From DRVV01 sp964487415 (GTDB lineage: Archaea; Thermoproteota; Bathyarchaeia; Bathyarchaeales; Bathycorpusculaceae), in NCBI GenBank assembly GCA_964487415.1, contig CAZAPQ010000057.1, positions 1-37,915 on the forward strand: 37,915 bases of DNA. Reading direction: 5' to 3'. The position numbers were made by a program, and so were the translations under genes. This document shows, one piece after another, positions 1-8,030 of this stretch (positions are counted from its first letter, which is position 1; every line of letters begins with the position of its first letter). Under the pieces are notes generated by a model that was given only the letters and a program-made list of their open reading frames with translations, ran no database searches and was not told the DNA's origin.

Positions 1-47
1 CGTCCTCTTCTTTGAACCCTAATTCTTTTTCCCACACCAACCACCAT
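1..47 (-). CDS. rpl2: 50S ribosomal protein L2 (uL2), N-terminal fragment
   Basis: Only the first 15 codons are inside the window; the gene continues beyond base 1. They read MVVGVGKRIRVQRRG, and the GKRIRVQRRG part matches the usual archaeal uL2 N-terminus. The start is ATG at 47, with a second possible GTG start at 35. It follows L23 by eight bases in the order L3-L4-L23-L2, the normal archaeal S10 operon order, which supports the call on such a short piece. uL2 binds 23S rRNA near the peptidyl transferase centre. Confidence 0.85.
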   Translation of the reverse strand, partial: MVVGVGKRIRVQRRG

Positions 48-55
48 CCATAATT

Positions 56-316
56 TTACAATATTCCAAGCTTAATCGCAATGTCTGACGCCTTGTATTC
101 TGGGTGAAGTTTAACATAAGCCTTCTTCTCCCCCCTCGGCGTTATAGCAATTGTAACCTTCTCAACCCTAACGCCGAAAAGTTCCTCAACAGCCCTTTTC
201 ACATCCAGCTTAGTAGCTTTGAGATTAACTATGAAAGTAAGTTTATTCTCTTTCTCCAACCTTAAGCTTGCAGACTCGGTCATTAACGGGTAAATTATAA
301 CATCATGAGGATCCAT
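56..316 (-). CDS. rpl23: 50S ribosomal protein L23 (uL23)
   Basis: 86 residues, the normal length for archaeal uL23, a protein near the exit of the ribosomal tunnel. The N-terminal IIYPLMTESA resembles the family's start (usually I..P..TEK), followed by a typical helix and strand with VEELFGVRVEKV. The Glu-Ser in place of Glu-Lys in the opening motif is a small variation. The ATG overlaps the L4 stop (ATGA) and a GGTGA ribosome binding site lies six bases upstream, so it is probably translationally coupled to L4. Confidence 0.95.
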   Translation of the reverse strand: MDPHDVIIYPLMTESASLRLEKENKLTFIVNLKATKLDVKRAVEELFGVRVEKVTIAITPRGEKKAYVKLHPEYKASDIAIKLGIL

Positions 317-1104
317 CAGTCTTCACCACTGCTGCTGTAAAGCTTTTCCAGCACCTCGACAGCGCCCTTCGTCCATATAGTGAGCCTTCCTGGATGCGTG
401 CCCGGGGCGAGGAATTCTGGGTTGAGATCTCTGACTGTAACAACGTCAACCCCAGGGATGTTACTTGCAGCTTTCCCTATACCTTTATCTTCTGCAACAA
501 CTATAAGGGGTCCTACCGCATGCTTTTTCCGTCTTCCACGCATTTTCCCTTTTCCAGCCCTGATTTTTATGCCCTCCCTAACCCTTAGGATATCGGAAAG
601 AAATCCAAGTTTTATGAGAGTTTCTTCAACATCCTTTGTTCTCTTTAGATTCTCTAGGTCATCCACGACCACCATGGGAATTTGAGGGACGCCCTCAACT
701 GAATGTCCACGGGAAATTACCATTTCCTTGGAAGACGTAGCAGCTATTGCGGAGAAGAGTGCTAATCGCTTCTCCTTTTTTGGAATTCTCTTAACAATTT
801 TCTTTTCAGTAACCGGAGGATGAGCTAACCTTCCACCGACGGTGCCGGGAGCAAAAGCTCCTGTAGCCGCTGGACCTTTAATTCTTGGAATTCTTGCAAT
901 GCCTAACCCTACACCCCTAGACTCGGCGGTTGTCCTTTTTCCAGCCATGGGATCTCTGCCCTTAGGCTGAATTCTATTAGATTGAATGGCCAGAACAGCC
1001 CTTTTTATAACGTCTGGTCGTATTGGTGTACTGAACAAAGGTGGCAAAGTTATCTTATCCACTGGCTTCCCGTCAAGGTTAAAGACCTTCACTCTCTTTG
1101 TCAT
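316..1104 (-). CDS. rpl4: 50S ribosomal protein L4 (uL4)
   Basis: 262 residues, typical for the archaeal/eukaryotic long form of uL4. Visible family features are the loop rich in Gly, Ala and Arg around residues 45-95 (GRDPMAGKRTTAESRGVGLGIARIP, here in two parts around position 60), which reaches into the exit tunnel, and the C-terminal half with GKGKMRGRRKK followed by a LNPEFLAPGTHPGRLTIWT-like end. Its stop overlaps the L23 start by four bases and its start is 12 bases after the L3 stop, so it is the second gene of the S10-type operon. Confidence 0.96.
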   Translation of the reverse strand: MTKRVKVFNLDGKPVDKITLPPLFSTPIRPDVIKRAVLAIQSNRIQPKGRDPMAGKRTTAESRGVGLGIARIPRIKGPAATGAFAPGTVGGRLAHPPVTEKKIVKRIPKKEKRLALFSAIAATSSKEMVISRGHSVEGVPQIPMVVVDDLENLKRTKDVEETLIKLGFLSDILRVREGIKIRAGKGKMRGRRKKHAVGPLIVVAEDKGIGKAASNIPGVDVVTVRDLNPEFLAPGTHPGRLTIWTKGAVEVLEKLYSSSGED

Positions 1105-1116
1105 AAATCAACACCA

Positions 1117-2130
1117 TCACTTTCCTTGCGGAGAGTTCAAGGAAACATACGTGACTTGCGGCGGCGCCTCTGGAATTTCCCTTGGAGGACGTGCAGAATA
1201 ACGTAGTTTTATGAGACGCTTTTCTGGACCTGGCACGCTTCCCTCAATAAGCACATATGACCCGCGGATCACACCATACCTTATGAAACCGCCTCTAGGC
1301 GTTATTTCCTTGCCGTCCTTCCCAATTTTCAGTATCCGCTTATTGTACTCTGTTCTATGATGGAAGCCCATCTGTCCAGCTCTTGGAACAGTATACAATA
1401 CATGGTGAGGATTCCAAGGCCCAAGGGTAGCAACGCCTCTCTTTGTCTTTCTACCCTTGTGCTGGAGGATCTTTACGCCCCACCGTTTCACAGGCCCTTG
1501 GAAGCCTTTCCCTTTTGTTATGGCTACAACGTCTACATATTGGCCCTCTGTGAATACATCGGCAAAATTAACATTTTTCCCGAGAAGACTTTTTGCATAT
1601 TCGAATTGCTGCTGAATCGTACCTCCGCCTATCTCTATTTCCAGCAAATCAGGTTTCTTTTTAGGTAGGCCAGTCTGCCCTGGCTGCGTCATAGCCGTTA
1701 CACGGATCTTGGCAATCTTGCCTAAGTTTTCCTCTATTTTACGTAGATTCTCCTCCGTAGAGAACTTCTCTGGAACTGTTAGAACCCTCTCAAGTTCCTT
1801 GGGGGGCTCAGGCATCCAAACCTCGGTAAAGGTTTGCAGGCCGTATGGGGTCTTGGCATAGGCTCTTATGCTGCATATAAGCAGGGGAGGAGCCTCTATG
1901 ACTGTTACTGGGCGGATTACCTCCTTTCCAAAATTTGGGGAGCGCTTCCGGTCTTCTATTACAAAGGCATAAGTCATGCCAGCCTTATAACCTGCAAAAC
2001 CCAGAAGCCTAGGAGTTTCAGCCTCTATTTCCGGCCAATAACGTATTCTAGCCACTATGCTTTTAGCGCGTTTCCTAGGCAAATAAGCCAGCGAACCATG
2101 TTTTGGAGCATGATGCTTTCTGTGGCCCAT
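1117..2130 (-). CDS. rpl3: 50S ribosomal protein L3 (uL3)
   Basis: About 337 residues from the preferred start, normal for archaeal uL3. The N-terminus MGHRKHHAPKHGSLAYLPRK is the standard archaeal beginning, and TKGKGFQGPVKRWG is the typical loop near the peptidyl transferase centre. An in-frame ATG at 2157 would add nine residues. I prefer ATG 2130 because the homologous N-terminus starts there and a TATA-like box at 2169-2176 would put the transcript start near 2148, downstream of the longer start. First gene of the ribosomal operon. Confidence 0.95.
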   Translation of the reverse strand: MGHRKHHAPKHGSLAYLPRKRAKSIVARIRYWPEIEAETPRLLGFAGYKAGMTYAFVIEDRKRSPNFGKEVIRPVTVIEAPPLLICSIRAYAKTPYGLQTFTEVWMPEPPKELERVLTVPEKFSTEENLRKIEENLGKIAKIRVTAMTQPGQTGLPKKKPDLLEIEIGGGTIQQQFEYAKSLLGKNVNFADVFTEGQYVDVVAITKGKGFQGPVKRWGVKILQHKGRKTKRGVATLGPWNPHHVLYTVPRAGQMGFHHRTEYNKRILKIGKDGKEITPRGGFIRYGVIRGSYVLIEGSVPGPEKRLIKLRYSARPPREIPEAPPQVTYVSLNSPQGK

Positions 2131-2168
2131 TATTCCAGCTTCGCGTCTTTTAGACATGAAGAAATTAG

Positions 2169-2176
2169 GTTATAAA
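2169..2176 (-). promoter_or_regulatory. Candidate TATA box for the L3-L4-L23-L2 operon
   Basis: The minus strand reads GTTTATAA, centred about 26 bases before a predicted transcript start near 2148. This would give an 18-base leader before the ATG at 2130. Seen by eye only; no mapped start exists here. Confidence 0.45.
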
Positions 2177-2230
2177 CGTTACCATTGCAGCGCTTTCATA
2201 AAACCTTTCCATATGCTAACCTGACCTTAT

Positions 2231-2788
2231 TTAAAGTTTCAGAAACCGCTTCCTAGCCATCGCCTCCAAAATTTTTTTAGCAGCATGTTCAGGCTTAACA
2301 ATCATAGTGTCCACTATTAACTCAGGATTTATAGGAGGCTCATATGGCTGCCCCACACCTGGCACTGTCGGCGCCTTTCCCTCAAGGGCCTTCTCATAAA
2401 TTCGCCTAGGGGCACCATGGGTTTCAGCTCTTCCAGCCTCCCTTTCCATACAAACCTCCAAGGGGCAGAACAAATAAACCTCCATGAATTTTGCAATCTT
2501 ACTCCTCGCCGCATCCCTGTAGCGTCTCAAGTTGCCAGTGGCGTCAATAACAACATTGACGCCGTTATTGGTCAAAAGCTCCGCGATATAAACAAGGGTG
2601 GCATAAACAATGTCGCGTTCTTCCAGCGAATATGTTGGCCTAGGGGTTAAAATTTTACGCAGAGCATCAGAAGACAAAAGCTGAGCATTTACACCTTTAT
2701 CGCTTAACAGTTTAATCAATGCCTCAGAAACAACAGATTTACCGCTTCCTGGAAGACCAGTAATCCAAACACACCAGCCCTGCTGCAA
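2231..2788 (-). CDS. cysC: Adenylylsulfate (APS) kinase
   Basis: APS kinase phosphorylates adenylyl sulfate to PAPS. The protein has a P-loop near the N-terminus (WITGLPGSGKS), then SSDALRKILTPRPTYSLEERD, close to the family's DGDNVR..L.....S..DR region, a conserved VVIDATGNLRRYRD stretch and a C-terminal PYEPP.NPEL motif typical of CysC. Length (185 residues) fits a stand-alone kinase. The start is taken as TTG 2788, five bases after a strong AGGTGGTGA ribosome binding site, instead of the GTG at 2800, which lies inside that site. No sulfurylase or other sulfate gene is nearby, so its physiological role is open; related P-loop kinases are possible. Confidence 0.8.
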   Translation of the reverse strand: MQQGWCVWITGLPGSGKSVVSEALIKLLSDKGVNAQLLSSDALRKILTPRPTYSLEERDIVYATLVYIAELLTNNGVNVVIDATGNLRRYRDAARSKIAKFMEVYLFCPLEVCMEREAGRAETHGAPRRIYEKALEGKAPTVPGVGQPYEPPINPELIVDTMIVKPEHAAKKILEAMARKRFLKL

Positions 2789-2800
2789 AGCAATCACCAC

Positions 2801-3178
2801 CTATGAAAAATAATGTCAAGGAAATAATAACCGCCACAAACACTTTTAAACAATTTCACTAAAACCGGCAAAAACCATCATGAAAAGCTATAAAATGGCA
2901 AAACTTTCTTCCATTTTCACGTTAGCCCCAAAAATCTAGAGGTGAATATCAATTTTTGATAGCGAATACAAGCCAAAAATCGAGTTTTGGCAAATTTGGG
3001 CTTTGCCTTAATTTGGCTTTTCAGCCCTCTAAGAAGGCACAGATAAGCCTATTTCCTCAATCATTACTTGCCGTGAAAAGCTGTGTCTTTTCCTCCAAAA
3101 AGTTTTAATGGATAATCTAGAAGTTTAAGCATATCCATAATCATTGTTATATATAGCGTTTACTGAGGTGATATTTGC
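2801..3178. other. Intergenic region between APS kinase and phosphoesterase, with inverted repeats
   Basis: 378 bases without a convincing gene. It holds a perfect seven-base inverted repeat GCCAAAA/TTTTGGC (2972-2991, six-base loop), followed by GGGCT/AGCCC arms (2998-3027) enclosing GCC/GGC. The downstream end carries the phosphoesterase promoter. The hairpins could be a transcription end, a small structured RNA or protein binding sites; the sequence alone does not decide. Confidence 0.4.
3147..3155 (+). promoter_or_regulatory. Candidate TATA box for the metallophosphoesterase gene
   Basis: TTATATATA is centred about 28 bases before the ATG at 3179, so the transcript may have almost no leader. 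A GAGGTG ribosome binding site at 3165-3170 nevertheless sits eight bases before the ATG, which suggests that a second, more distal promoter also exists. Confidence 0.5.
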
Positions 3179-3955
3179 ATGATAATTGTGCAAATCTCAG
3201 ATATCCACTGTGGTCCCATGTTTAATGAGGGAAAATTCCGCGCAGCCGTAGAGGAGATTAACTCGTTATCGCCGGACGTTGTTGTGGTGACAGGGGACAT
3301 AACCGAAAACGGTGTTCTTTCAGAGTTTAAAATGGCGGCAGAGGAGTTTAAAAGGCTGAAGGTTAAAAACGTCATATATATTAGCGGAAATCATGACTAT
3401 CGCTCCACAGGCTACCTGCTATTCAAGCAGTTTTTCCCATTTAATCAAGTAACAGATCTAGGCGATGCTGTAATAGTGGTTCTGAGCAGCGCCCGCCCAG
3501 ACAGGGATGACGGTGAAGTCGGACATAGGCAAAACCTCTGGCTGGAAAACACCCTAGCCAACTATAAGGATAAAGTGAAAATTGTAGCGATTCATCACCA
3601 CATAATCCCCGTTCCAGACACAGGCGCAGATCAAATCACCATAGTTGATGCCGGCGATGTTCTCAGAAGCTTGGTGAAGTCCAATGTGAACATGGTCTTA
3701 TGTGGACATAGACATAGACCGTGGAAGTGGGAAATAGAAAAAATCAAAGTCATCCATGCGGGAAGCGTATCTTGCGAAAAACTGCGCGGTTTCTTCCTAA
3801 ACTCATATAACGTAATAGAGTTGAACGGCAAAGAAATCAGGGCAAAACTGAAAATCATAGGCGGAGACTATCTAGACTTTGAGGAAATAGCTAAAAGCCG
3901 AGAAAAACTTCAAGCACCCGATGCGTCGCAATGCGGCGATTCTTTGGCAAGATAG
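3179..3955 (+). CDS. Calcineurin-like metallophosphoesterase
   Basis: 258 residues with the full metal-binding set of the family in order: D-x-H (ISDIH, residues 7-11), GD (VVTGDITENG), GNHD (ISGNHDYRS), then H residues (IHHHIIP) and GHRHRPW near the C-terminus. Two metal ions would be held for hydrolysis of a phosphate ester. It resembles the Icc/3',5'-cyclic-nucleotide phosphodiesterase branch, but the substrate cannot be told from sequence. No signal peptide. It stands alone on the plus strand and its last 46 bases overlap the end of the opposing DUF123 gene. Confidence 0.88.
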   Translation: MIIVQISDIHCGPMFNEGKFRAAVEEINSLSPDVVVVTGDITENGVLSEFKMAAEEFKRLKVKNVIYISGNHDYRSTGYLLFKQFFPFNQVTDLGDAVIVVLSSARPDRDDGEVGHRQNLWLENTLANYKDKVKIVAIHHHIIPVPDTGADQITIVDAGDVLRSLVKSNVNMVLCGHRHRPWKWEIEKIKVIHAGSVSCEKLRGFFLNSYNVIELNGKEIRAKLKIIGGDYLDFEEIAKSREKLQAPDASQCGDSLAR

Positions 3956-4350
3956 CGCTTAAAGCCCATCTTAAGGCATAGATCCTCAATTATAGCAGCA
4001 TCCCCAAACAAAAAGAGATGACTCTCGCAACCACAGTCTGAACATCCAAAACCTTTAACATAAAAACCAGCTTTCGCAAATTCCCGAGCGGATTTACATT
4101 CCTCATCCTTTCCAGCATCTTTATAAAAGGCAGCAACTAAGGATGCCGCCCTACTGCCAATCAGATAGTCAATATGCCAAAACTTTTTATTGGCTCCCTG
4201 AAAATGCCTCTTTAAGCGCTTTTCTAACCCATTCTGAGCCGAACCAACATACGCATAAAAACCCCTTCTAAAAAGCAGATGCCCGAGGGCTCCAACATTT
4301 AGATAAATATCGCCGCTTAAATAAATCAGCAGAACATAAACTCCCCTCAT
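3910..4350 (-). CDS. DUF123 (GIY-YIG-like) domain protein
   Basis: 146 residues. It opens with MRGVYVLLIYL, continues with GFYAYVGSAQNGLEKRLKRHF (in two conserved blocks) and WHIDYLIG, which are the landmarks of the DUF123 family, thought to share the GIY-YIG nuclease fold. A Cys pair (CSDCGC) and a late His/Leu-rich strand follow, also typical. In archaea the domain occurs alone or fused to endonuclease III; its activity is not established. The 3' end overlaps the converging phosphoesterase gene by 46 bases; the upstream neighbour is the APH-like kinase 37 bases away on the same strand. Confidence 0.8.
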   Translation of the reverse strand: MRGVYVLLIYLSGDIYLNVGALGHLLFRRGFYAYVGSAQNGLEKRLKRHFQGANKKFWHIDYLIGSRAASLVAAFYKDAGKDEECKSAREFAKAGFYVKGFGCSDCGCESHLFLFGDAAIIEDLCLKMGFKRYLAKESPHCDASGA

Positions 4351-4387
4351 GGCTCAGAGGAACCCCTTGCAATACGCAATTATAAAC

Positions 4388-5506
4388 CTATTGAGATTGA
4401 ATGTAAGAGTTTACAGCTCTTAGATCAAACCTTTCCTGACGAAGTACATTCATTACAAAGTTTAATAACTTAACGCGGACGCTACGGTTTAGGTTGGGAT
4501 ACCAAACAGGAGAGGCGACAACTAAGCCGCGCCATGCGTAGTATGGCTGAACAACCTCAAGTATCTCCCTATCGCCTGTTTTCTGCAGGTAATTTTCCCA
4601 AAAGAGTTTAAAAAGCCTCTCAAAAGCTCCTCCCAGCTCACCATACGCTTGAAGGGAGTAGAAAATATAATTAATGGTCATTGCAGTTACGTCATCTGCT
4701 GGCTCGCCCCACTCGCCTCGACTTCTATCTAAAACTGTGAAATCCACGCCTTCGCGGAACATGATGTTCCATGGATGAAAATCTCCGTGAACTTGACTGA
4801 GCCTATGGGTCTTACGCTTAAGGCGCCATCGCCAAATAACACATGCCTTTTCTATTTCAATTAGATCTGATTCGCTGATAAAATCCGTTTCACTCGGATA
4901 ACTGTCCAATAAGCCCATTATACCTTCGCCATGCCCAACAAGCTCCCTCGCCCTTCTGACATAAAGTTCCGGCGCCTCCTTCTTTAAGCCATGAATATCA
5001 GCAAGGTAATCAGACAGAGCTAAACAGCGTTGCTCGTCACATTGATCCAGTTGACCCGTGGCTTTAATTCGATCCAGATCTAAGTGATAAAGCCTTCCAT
5101 TCACATATTCAGTTAATATGAAAAATTCGCCGCAATCTCCAAGGGATTTCAAACTTTTGCCGTCAATAGTAAAGGCGCCCACGTCCACTGAGCGGACATG
5201 CCTTGGCAACTTGTTAAATGCTGAGTGCTGCCATAGAAGAACTTGAGCGCGGTCTGATGGGAAATCATGACCGAAACCCTCAGGGCGCATTGTCTCCAAG
5301 ACAATTCGTTTCACGTAACCCCCAACATGGAACTCAATGACATAGGGAACCCCATAACCGAACCCCTTCAAATCTTTTGAGAGTTCTATTTTTTCACAAC
5401 CAAGCTTCCAGAAACCGGAGATTTTTACATCACACCCATAAAGTTTCGAAAGATATTCCCTAAGCATATCTTCCGTTAACAAAATACGCTCAGATTTTGC
5501 AACCAT
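4388..5506 (-). CDS. Aminoglycoside-phosphotransferase-fold kinase (APH family)
   Basis: About 372 residues. The kinase core is seen as HGDFHPWNIMF near residue 240, the Brenner-type HGDxxxxN catalytic loop, followed by VLDRSRGEWGEPADDV, the metal-binding Asp segment in its APH form. The N-terminal 150 residues would form the nucleotide lobe, with few classic motifs. Relatives phosphorylate small hydroxyl compounds (sugars, choline-like compounds, antibiotics); a metabolic kinase is more likely than resistance in this chromosomal setting. Start ATG 5506 is preferred over GTG 5518 because the AGGTGG site at 5516-5521 overlaps the GTG and is well placed for the ATG. Confidence 0.75.
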   Translation of the reverse strand: MVAKSERILLTEDMLREYLSKLYGCDVKISGFWKLGCEKIELSKDLKGFGYGVPYVIEFHVGGYVKRIVLETMRPEGFGHDFPSDRAQVLLWQHSAFNKLPRHVRSVDVGAFTIDGKSLKSLGDCGEFFILTEYVNGRLYHLDLDRIKATGQLDQCDEQRCLALSDYLADIHGLKKEAPELYVRRARELVGHGEGIMGLLDSYPSETDFISESDLIEIEKACVIWRWRLKRKTHRLSQVHGDFHPWNIMFREGVDFTVLDRSRGEWGEPADDVTAMTINYIFYSLQAYGELGGAFERLFKLFWENYLQKTGDREILEVVQPYYAWRGLVVASPVWYPNLNRSVRVKLLNFVMNVLRQERFDLRAVNSYIQSQ

Positions 5507-5589
5507 TCTAACACCCACCTTTCATCATGCATAGAAAGGAGGATGAAATACTTAAAAGTGTACTAAAATAAAACCCTAAGGGATAGCCC

Positions 5590-5991
5590 ATGGACGAATC
5601 TGATAATAGAAAAAGACCCTCTTTCTTAAGAAATAATTACAAGTGTTTTAGGGAGGTTCTTTTAGACCACAAGCTAGCAGCTTTAGGCGATGCGTATGTC
5701 AATTTTGCATATTCGCTGGCAATATCAGAAAGAAGGGGGCAGCCTTCTGGAGCAAAGGTTAGTGATCACATACTTGCGGAAGCCCTAAAGAAAGCTTGTT
5801 TAAGAGAGCACATGCCTAAACGAGTTAGCAGCCACGTTCTAGCTGACGCCGCTGAGGCCATAACCGTTTATGCTTGGCTATCTAATTTTATAAAACTAGA
5901 TGAATGTGTAAAAATTTTGCAAGAAGCTGAAAATTCTGTTGAAGGCTTTAGCCGACTACTCTTAACAATAAAGGACAGAATTAAGTTTTGA
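5590..5991 (+). CDS. Small RNase III-like protein (Ribonucleas_3_2 type)
   Basis: 133 residues, all helical. HKLAALGDAYVNFAYSLAIS resembles the RNase III signature around LGDA, and LADAAEAITVYAWL resembles the second acidic helix (D..EA..). The archaeal single-domain family PF11469 has this size and pattern; no double-stranded RNA binding domain follows. The acidic residues needed for metal binding (Asp in LGDA, Asp/Glu in DAAEA) are present. It ends in an 11-base overlap with the converging rpo11 gene. Family assignment is from memory of the motif, so moderate. Confidence 0.6.
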   Translation: MDESDNRKRPSFLRNNYKCFREVLLDHKLAALGDAYVNFAYSLAISERRGQPSGAKVSDHILAEALKKACLREHMPKRVSSHVLADAAEAITVYAWLSNFIKLDECVKILQEAENSVEGFSRLLLTIKDRIKF

Positions 5992-6262
5992 AGGCTTTTT
6001 GCAAGGCTTCACCAAATTCTTTGTTCATATCTTTAGTTCTCTCTATAGCTTTCAGTAAGGCTTCTTCCGGGGATATGTTGCCCTTTGTTCGCACATACAA
6101 TATAGTATTCTGAGCAAGAGGATGGGGGACATCATAGCCAGCCACATCCACATTTTCATCTTCAAGAAGCCTTTTCTGCAATAAATTACAAATAGTGTGT
6201 CCTACACCCTCAATCTCGATTTTAAGCTCATTTTCAGTTTTCTTTAATACTTTAATTTTCAT
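5981..6262 (-). CDS. rpo11: DNA-directed RNA polymerase subunit Rpo11 (RpoL)
   Basis: 93 residues. The motif GVGHTICNLLQKRLLEDENV (residues 20-39) followed by AGYDVPHPL and VRTKG is the conserved Rpb11/RpoL dimerisation fold that pairs with Rpo3 in polymerase assembly. A GGTGG ribosome binding site precedes the ATG. It follows csl4 by 14 bases, so the two are probably one transcript. The gene ends inside the last 11 bases of the opposing RNase III-like gene. Confidence 0.95.
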   Translation of the reverse strand: MKIKVLKKTENELKIEIEGVGHTICNLLQKRLLEDENVDVAGYDVPHPLAQNTILYVRTKGNISPEEALLKAIERTKDMNKEFGEALQKAFKT

Positions 6263-6276
6263 AAATTCACCACCGT

Positions 6277-6852
6277 TCAGATGATCCCTCTTCCATAATC
6301 TGCTGCGATTTTACGCTTTTCAACTTTCCCACATCTTGCGCAATACAGCTCACGATATTTCTGCTCAAGCATATAACCGCAGTTTGAACAGAAAGCATAA
6401 ACAACGCCTAAACTTTTCCCTTTTGTTGATAGATGATAAATCCTGTTCTTCTCACTTATAACTTCCGCCCTTATTATGTCTCCGGTTCTGCAAACATCAA
6501 ACATGGACTCAACAAATCTTAATTGAACATCTGACACGTGGAGCATGCTAGTAAAGAAACCTGAAAGCGGCCTTTTTCCAACCTTAAAAATTCTAACGGT
6601 TGCCATCTGAGGTTGAACATTTGAAACCTGTCCAATAACTATGCTTCCTACTCTGGGAAACCTTGCTCCATGAAACCTAGGATAAACTGAAACTTTCCTA
6701 TCGTGAAAGTCGATTAAAGCGTATCCCACAATCTTTGAATGTATAATGCCGTCCTTTACATATGTTCCAGACTCAGGCATGAATTCCTCAATTACACCCA
6801 GTTGCTCACCTGGTAACACGAAACGACCGCTACTGTGCTTCTGCTCCAGCAA
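6277..6852 (-). CDS. csl4: Exosome RNA-binding subunit Csl4
   Basis: 191 residues. N-terminal domain with FVLPGEQLGVIEEFMPESGTY (here two blocks, residues 11-31), a central S1 domain (VGSIVIGQVSNVQPQMATVRI, ... GDIIRAEVI) and a C-terminal zinc ribbon CSNCG...CARCG. This is the archaeal Csl4 layout, one of the cap proteins of the RNA exosome that recruits RNA and DnaG. Start is TTG 6852, five bases after GAGGTG. Upstream dph2 is about 100 bases away on the same strand, downstream rpo11 is 14 bases away. Confidence 0.95.
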   Translation of the reverse strand: MLEQKHSSGRFVLPGEQLGVIEEFMPESGTYVKDGIIHSKIVGYALIDFHDRKVSVYPRFHGARFPRVGSIVIGQVSNVQPQMATVRIFKVGKRPLSGFFTSMLHVSDVQLRFVESMFDVCRTGDIIRAEVISEKNRIYHLSTKGKSLGVVYAFCSNCGYMLEQKYRELYCARCGKVEKRKIAADYGRGII

Positions 6853-6955
6853 ACATACACCTCAAGAGCTTTGTCGTCTTAATGCGGTGGGCCTGCTCTT
6901 TGAAAGCTAATAAGCATCCCAATAAATCTTTTGTTACGCACTTATTCGTTTTATG

Positions 6956-7960
6956 TTAATCTTCAAACCAGCCTTTCTTGCATAGACCTTCCCATGTGAG
7001 TTCACCGACAACTACACGAGCCTCATTAAGAGATATAACTGGCTTACCGAATCTCGAGGCATCATCCAAAGATATACGTGGGCAAGCAGTGTTTACATAT
7101 GCCTCAACCGACGGAAACTCGAGAAGCGCTTCAGGGGTCAATTCTCTTAAAGCAAAAAGGAAAACCTCCTTGCCAGCTTTTTCAAGTTTCCCGCTGATAT
7201 CCAGAGCCTCATTAAAGCGCTTTTGCCCATGTTTTAAACCAACAATAACGGCGAAAGTCTTTACCTTTGCTGCCTCCTGAATGCTAGCCCACCTTTTATT
7301 GAGAATCCTTTGGACTTCCATATTTTCTATAGCATAAGCTCGCCTTTCATATAGGTCAGCAACCACAATTGGCCTTTGCACCGAAATGGCTAAACCCAAA
7401 GCATGAAAACGCCCCCCACCTACAAATAGGAAGACATCAACATCCTTGGCTATCGACTTAGCATTACTATAGTCACACCCCGTGATTTGACCAGGATAGC
7501 TCAGCCGACCAGCATCGCCCACCACGACAGTCTTTCCAGCGCGTATCAGCATTTCTTTAATTTCATCAATAGCTTGAACATGTTGAACTGTGGTAGCCAA
7601 ACCTATTTTAGACCAATTTTTTATTAAGGGTAAGGCTTTTTCAATGGTTTCACCAACGTCCAACGTTGCCCGTGCCTCAATGTATAAAGTCGGCACCTTC
7701 TCATGCTTCAAAAGCCTAGCATGCCCATAGTGAATCAGAAGGTCTACATTCAGATTTTCAGCATCGTCTACCGCTATGTCGCATGCACCGTAGCATGGAT
7801 CAGCAGAAACTATTGGCAACGCGCCTAACCTTCTAACAATCCTAGCTATTTTCAGACCTGCATCCTTCAACCCTTGCGGAAGCTGTATCAAAACCCTTTT
7901 GGCGTTAAGTCTCAATACTTCCTGTTTAACCCTCTCCTCTTCAAGGTCAAAGTATTTCAA
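6956..7960 (-). CDS. dph2: Diphthamide synthase Dph2 (3-amino-3-carboxypropyl transferase)
   Basis: 334 residues. The three conserved cysteines that hold the [4Fe-4S] cluster of this non-classical radical SAM enzyme are visible: C60 in DPCYGACD, C162 in ITGCDYS and C293 in NTACPRIS. It makes the first step of diphthamide on elongation factor 2, moving a 3-amino-3-carboxypropyl group from SAM to a histidine. Start is TTG 7960 behind AAGGTGTGA. Length and motif spacing match archaeal homodimeric Dph2. Confidence 0.95.
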   Translation of the reverse strand: MKYFDLEEERVKQEVLRLNAKRVLIQLPQGLKDAGLKIARIVRRLGALPIVSADPCYGACDIAVDDAENLNVDLLIHYGHARLLKHEKVPTLYIEARATLDVGETIEKALPLIKNWSKIGLATTVQHVQAIDEIKEMLIRAGKTVVVGDAGRLSYPGQITGCDYSNAKSIAKDVDVFLFVGGGRFHALGLAISVQRPIVVADLYERRAYAIENMEVQRILNKRWASIQEAAKVKTFAVIVGLKHGQKRFNEALDISGKLEKAGKEVFLFALRELTPEALLEFPSVEAYVNTACPRISLDDASRFGKPVISLNEARVVVGELTWEGLCKKGWFED

Positions 7961-8030
7961 AAATCACACCTTCATAATCTCCTAATTTAATTATAAAAGG
8001 AAATTGGAAATTTTGTTCGATAAGGGCGTA

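Noticed and set aside
380..685. Plus-strand frames within the L4 and L3 genes (also those in ppsA, srp54, polC and others)
   Set aside because: They lie opposite highly conserved genes, lack binding sites and have no protein-like composition; they are shadows of the real genes.
4388..5506. Antibiotic resistance gene
   Set aside because: The APH fold is shared with many metabolic kinases, the organism is archaeal and no mobile element is near.
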